DNA of 64,000 nt. Source: Epiperipatus broadwayi (taxonomy: Eukaryota > Onychophora > Udeonychophora > Euonychophora > Peripatidae). This document shows, piece by piece, positions 59,939 through 64,000 of the stretch; the stretch's first letter is position 1, and every line of letters begins with the position of its first letter. Location: NCBI GenBank assembly GCA_028023455.1, contig JAQFVV010012423.1, positions 5,558,269-5,622,268 of the forward strand, written 5' to 3'. The notes beneath the pieces are model-generated. The model did no database searches. It was not told the origin of the DNA and was given only the letters and a program-made list of their open reading frames with translations. The position numbers and the translations under genes were made by a program.

Positions 59939-60415
59939 TAACTTACTTAACTATTAATATAAATATTACTTTAATACTATACTTTATTAAACAATATACA
60001 GCATTTATTATAAATTTTGTAATCAAGAATAATTGATAATTAAACTTTGACTCCAATTTATTTGTCTCCAATGATATCAGATTACATATTTCTTGGTGGT
60101 CTTTGGTAGCATGAAAAATTAACATATGATCAACAGTATTTTAACTTATTAATAATTTTATTAATTTTTATTTATTACACTAACAATTGTTTAATATAAA
60201 TTTATATATTATTTTTTTAGCATTTTAAATATATTTTGTAGTAAAATGTATTAAGAAAGCACTAATAGATGAATATATTTTATATTATATGCATTACATT
60301 AATTATTATTTTGTATTTTTTTTTTAATTTAAAGTGTAATTTTATAATACATTTATATTTAAGGATTTTACATTGTTTAAAATATTTTATATATAAATAC
60401 TTTTTTTTTTTTGCA
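59939..60415. other. AT-rich, nothing recognised
   Basis: Long T tracts (60318-60327, 60402-60412). The small minus-strand open frame 59943-60125 has no recognisable domain. Confidence 0.4.
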
Positions 60416-61304
60416 ATATGAAGGGTTACCCCAAAAAAGGCAGATTTTGTAATACAAAAATTGTGTATTTATTTCTAGGTGTTACAAATTAAATCATTTT
60501 CAAAGTATTGTTCGTTTGATGCAATGCACCAATCTAAATATGTTTTCAACTTTTCAAAGTAGTCCTGAAACTTTTGCAAAATGATATCTTTTAGTATGTT
60601 CATTGTTTTTTTTTCTTCATTTCTTCCACATTTGCAAAATATTTTCCTTTGATGACTTTTTTCATTCAGAGAAATAAAAAGAAGACGGAGTGAGATTGGG
60701 TGAATATGAGAAGTGGATAAACAAGGTTATGCTGTTTTTGATTAAAAATTGCTTCATATTCAAGGCTTTGTGTGCTAGCACCTTGTCATAGTGAAGACAT
60801 CACACTTCACTTTGCTACAACTCTGAATGCTTTTGTCTCACCATATTATACAAACATTTCAGAATTTATAGGTAAAACGCCTAACCATTATGAACAAAAT
60901 CTGAGTGAACAATGTAATCTGCATTAAAAAAATCATCATTTTAATATTGAAGTTCAATTCGCTGTGTTTTTTGGAAATATGGTGAATTTGAATTCATCAT
61001 TAAACCATTTGTAAACTTGTGTTTTTCCCAGAGCAACTTTCTTGTAAGCTTTTTCAAGAATAAGAACTGTTTCCGACTGTCATTTTCCCTAACAAAATCA
61101 AAATTTCACATTGTTCTAATATTTTAGCTATCACAAAAATTGACAAATAAATGAGACATACTTAACAAAAAAGCTTAGTACATGGCACCTTGACCTGACT
61201 CAATGACACTGGTTGATAGAATGATGCTAAAAGGTGAAAGCATATACCACAATAGACCCACCCATCAAAGAACGATTTCAAATTGTTTTGGTATCCTATC
61301 ATAA
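60416..61304 (-). mobile_element. Mariner-family DNA transposon, decayed transposase
   Basis: The minus-strand transposase ends with LHYDKVLAHKALNMKQFLIK (60738-60797; third-domain 'lHDNA.pHtA'), FSYSPNLTPSSFYF (the 'YSPDLaPcDfflF' block), FANVEEMKKK and DWCIASNEQYFEND (about 60480-60545). These are hallmark C-terminal mariner motifs. The DNA-binding half is partly deleted, but KLLWEKHKFTNGLM remains near 61000-61045. The left terminus TATGAAGGGTTACCCCAAAA pairs with a degraded right terminus TTTTGGTATCCTATCATA at about 61284-61303, with TA next to both. Several stops; the catalytic D of the 'D N' pair is retained as D while N is K. Confidence 0.75.
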
Positions 61305-61654
61305 ATTATTTTTAATAATTCTGTAGTGCTACATATACTACATAAGACATTTAACCATATGTTACTTGCAAATGACATTCCAATAATTACTCTTTTTATT
61401 ATTATTAATGAATCACATAATATACTTAATCTGCCAGTAACATAGATTAATAGTTTTTAATTAAGTCTAAATCACAAATATAATTTGAACACTACAAAAT
61501 ATATGGATTTACATTATTTTCAAAGAATCTCTGGAAACTAGCAAAAAAGTTAAAAATTCAGTAAAATGCTATACTAGAATATAGATATTGCAGTTATACA
61601 ATGTCAAAAAAGTTTTAACAAAATTGTCCACTAATGCTTTGACAAATGAATATA
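61305..61654. other. AT-rich, nothing recognised
   Basis: No feature supported between the mariner and the fold-back at 61655. Confidence 0.4.
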
Positions 61655-61920
61655 CGTATGTATAAACTTTTTTGGGTCATTCCTTGTATTAATTTTCAGC
61701 TAGAGAAATTATTCTGTCCAGTACACAAAGAATCATGTTTAATGTTTTTAAATTCTTCATCCATTGAAACAGAAAAACCCTTTATTGAATTAGATTGTTT
61801 CAGTGGATGAAGATTTTTTTGAAGAATTTAAAAACTTTAAGCACAATTTTTTGTGTGCTAGATGGAATAATTTGTCTATACTGAAAACTTATACATGGTA
61901 CAACTGAAAAAAGTTTTATT
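61655..61920. repeat. Fold-back MITE, diverged arms
   Basis: The left arm (ATAAACTTTTTTGGGTCATT, CAGTACACAAAGAATCATG, AATTCTTCATCCATTGAAAC) pairs with the right arm (GTTTCAGTGGATGAAGATTT, CACAATTTTTTGTGTGCTAG, GTACAACTGAAAAAAGTTTT). Arms of about 110 bp and a loop of about 25 bp. Confidence 0.78.
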
Positions 61921-62039
61921 TTCATCTTATAAGCATGAATCATTTTTGTTATTATATATATATCAAACTCAAAAGCTAAAAAGACTGGATAATATATCAA
62001 TTTATGATTAAATCATAAGCCAAAATTAAATTACAAATC

Positions 62040-64000
62040 TACTATCTATGATCTCCCTGTCGGACAGACTTCTCAAGTGCAAAGTAACTTTCAATATAAA
62101 ATAAATATATACTATTCTATCTTCTCATAATTCCAACTCATATTCTAATTTATCTTTAATATCACAAGAATTTATTATGTCAATAGCTTCAGAATCATAA
62201 ATATTTATTACATTTTTTTTATTATTTTCAATAACCTTAGCCTGATCAAATATAATCTTATAACTTGTATTTCTTTTATGAATATATATGAAGAATTGAT
62301 ATATTTATTTTTTATTTTTATAAAATTTCACTTTTTCCTTTAAACTTAAACTACTATGTTTATATATAATTTCTTACAAAACAGCAATAATGTAAACAAC
62401 TCTAGTCATAATACTGTTATTAATTTTCTCTTTTATATCATTCAATAAATTATTTTCTCCATGCTACTTTTTTATTACCAAACACATTATAATTCCTCCT
62501 TAAAACCTTATAAGACAATTTAAAAATAAAAAAATAAAATCCTATTTTTTAAAAAAATTAGCATAAGATTTTAGGGAGAAATCACAATATATTCAGTAAT
62601 ATATATATAGCATGGATTAAAGATGTCTCTTTAAATAATTTATTAAATAATAAAATAAAAAAAATTTGATAATACCATTTTTGGGACTGTTTATATTATT
62701 CCACATGCTCTCTCCAATTTTAAATTTTTCACAATCAAAACTGTCCTTAATGTTTTTTTAATTGTAGTTGGCAACAACTATAGTAAGGTGAGTGCAAAAA
62801 TATCAGCACATTAATAGTTCAGAGAGTATTTTGTTGTGTACATGAAGTAAAGTGTTGAGAGAACATAGCATCAACTAGCACTTTTGATACATGCTTAATA
62901 AAAAGTTTTGTTCAATCTAAGCTTCAAATGTTGAACAGCTTTCTCAGTTATGCCATTATTCTCGAGATGATAAGATGGAGTAAGAATGGGTTGTATTCCT
63001 TTCCTTTAGATGTCTTACTGACTAGTTATGTTTTATCCATTTCAGAAACTGGATATAATCTTGGTCTTGTTTAGTCTACTTAACAATTACTGAATTATAA
63101 AGAAAAATAGAATTCACAATGTCTATATAATTTATCTTGCTAATGCCATATTGTCTTTCCATAGTGTCAGGTAGACATAATAAAGTGTCTGAGTATCTAA
63201 TATGTTTTGCTGGCTTATATATTAGTTCACAATCATATCCTGAAAATATATTTGTCAAGCATAGATGCATTGACTTATATGTTGAGATTTTTGTTTTCAT
63301 TAACAAATATTCCTAAAGTAGACAATGATCCATATGAATTTGAAATTTTCATCCATAAACATATTTGATGAAAATAACTGCCAACACTTCTTTGTTGATC
63401 TGGCAGTAGTTTTTTCAGCTGCCAACAATGTTCTCAAGGTGTAAATTATATAGCGTTTAATACACAACACAGATGGATAACAATGGCTCTAACACCATAT
63501 TTTGAAGCATCCATATTAATAACAATATCCAGATCAGTATAGTATTGTATCAGAAGTTGATTTGAAGTTAAGATATCTTAATCTTAGACTTTTCAGAAAG
63601 CTAAATCTTGTTCCTTGGGCCATTTCCAATATTGTTTTTTTTTTAACAATTGATACAATGGTGATAGCAAATGAGACTTTTTTTTAAAGAAGGACTCATA
63701 ATAATTTAACAGTCCTAAAAATGCTTATAACTCCTTTATATTTCTTGGTCTTGCAGCAATTTTTATTGCCTTCACCTTGTCTGGATTTGGATACTTTCTA
63801 TTTTTATTTCATGTGTCCAAGAAATTATCTCATTTGTAGACCAGTTACACTTTGATGTATTTATCAAGCTCCTACTTTATCCAATTTTGAACAAGAAGCA
63901 TTTACTCACCTTTCTAATTTCAGCTTACCAAAGTATCATTTAAATATGGAATAATGACACAATGCCATAAAAAAAAATCATCCATTTTTACTCAAAAAAT
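62040..64000 (-). mobile_element. Ty3/Gypsy pol: RT end, RNase H, integrase (runs off the right edge)
   Basis: Minus-strand order: FLGHMK (about 63808-63827) at the end of RT, NYCQINKEVLAVIF (about 63369-63411) and GYDCELIYKPAKHIRYSDTL with LCLPD (63170-63245) of RNase H. The integrase part is HLENNGITEKAVQHLKLRLN (about 62905-62965), ELLMC, THLTIVVAN (62770-62800) and KFKIGESMW (62715-62745). The HHCC finger and first catalytic aspartates of the integrase appear deleted between 63075 and 62970. Many stops and shifts. At 62245-62030, a weakly open frame ending near DKLEYELEL and then GACAGGGAGATCATAGATAG may be the pol end and 3' untranslated region. This copy is separate from the one at 1-3.4 kb, although both are minus-strand. 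Confidence 0.75.

Overview
This is a very AT-rich stretch (about three quarters A+T by eye) of an animal nuclear genome. The support is a RhoGAP gene split by multi-kilobase introns with GT..AG junctions, many animal-type non-LTR retrotransposons, Ty3/Gypsy, Penelope-like, mariner, hAT and Merlin remnants, and many fold-back MITEs. It looks like an invertebrate; the phylum cannot be fixed from the sequence. There are no bacterial features.

Only one host gene is supported: three exons of a RhoGAP-domain protein on the minus strand (27435-27596, 18406-18515, 13479-13843). They splice in frame into about 212 codons covering nearly a whole GAP domain. The gene's 5' and 3' exons were not found. 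Its two introns (about 8.9 and 4.6 kb) carry a decayed Gypsy gag, a hAT-like element, a large inverted repeat and several hairpins.

Layout. 1-4 kb: a minus-strand Gypsy element (RT start, gag, possible LTR) broken by a Penelope-like insertion carrying a GIY-YIG domain and inverted terminal repeats. 5.2-6.6 kb and 9.06-11.3 kb: two different decayed LINEs on the plus strand. 13.4-27.6 kb: the RhoGAP gene. 30.4 kb: a GC-rich tRNA-like/SINE-like island. 31.9-34.04 kb: an inverted array of 430-450 bp repeats whose units contain a hammerhead-ribozyme-like core. 39.9 kb and 52.6-53.85 kb: tails of one L1/Tx1-like LINE family. 43.8-47.1 kb: a Jockey-like LINE (minus) head-to-head with another LINE tail (plus). 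50.0-51.6 kb: a Merlin (IS1595-type) element with long inverted termini. 53.85-57.3 kb: a roughly 200 bp tandem repeat interrupted by a CR1-like LINE. 59.5 kb: a solo copy of the 430 bp repeat. 60.4-61.3 kb: a mariner. 62.2-64 kb: another Gypsy pol that runs off the window.

No mobile element here looks intact; every reading frame is broken by stops or frameshifts. The most unusual signal is a recurring CTGATGA / short hairpin / GAAAC core in the Penelope terminal repeat and in the 430 bp repeat family, with weaker relatives in two other repeats. It resembles a hammerhead ribozyme core, but a complete fold is not demonstrated.
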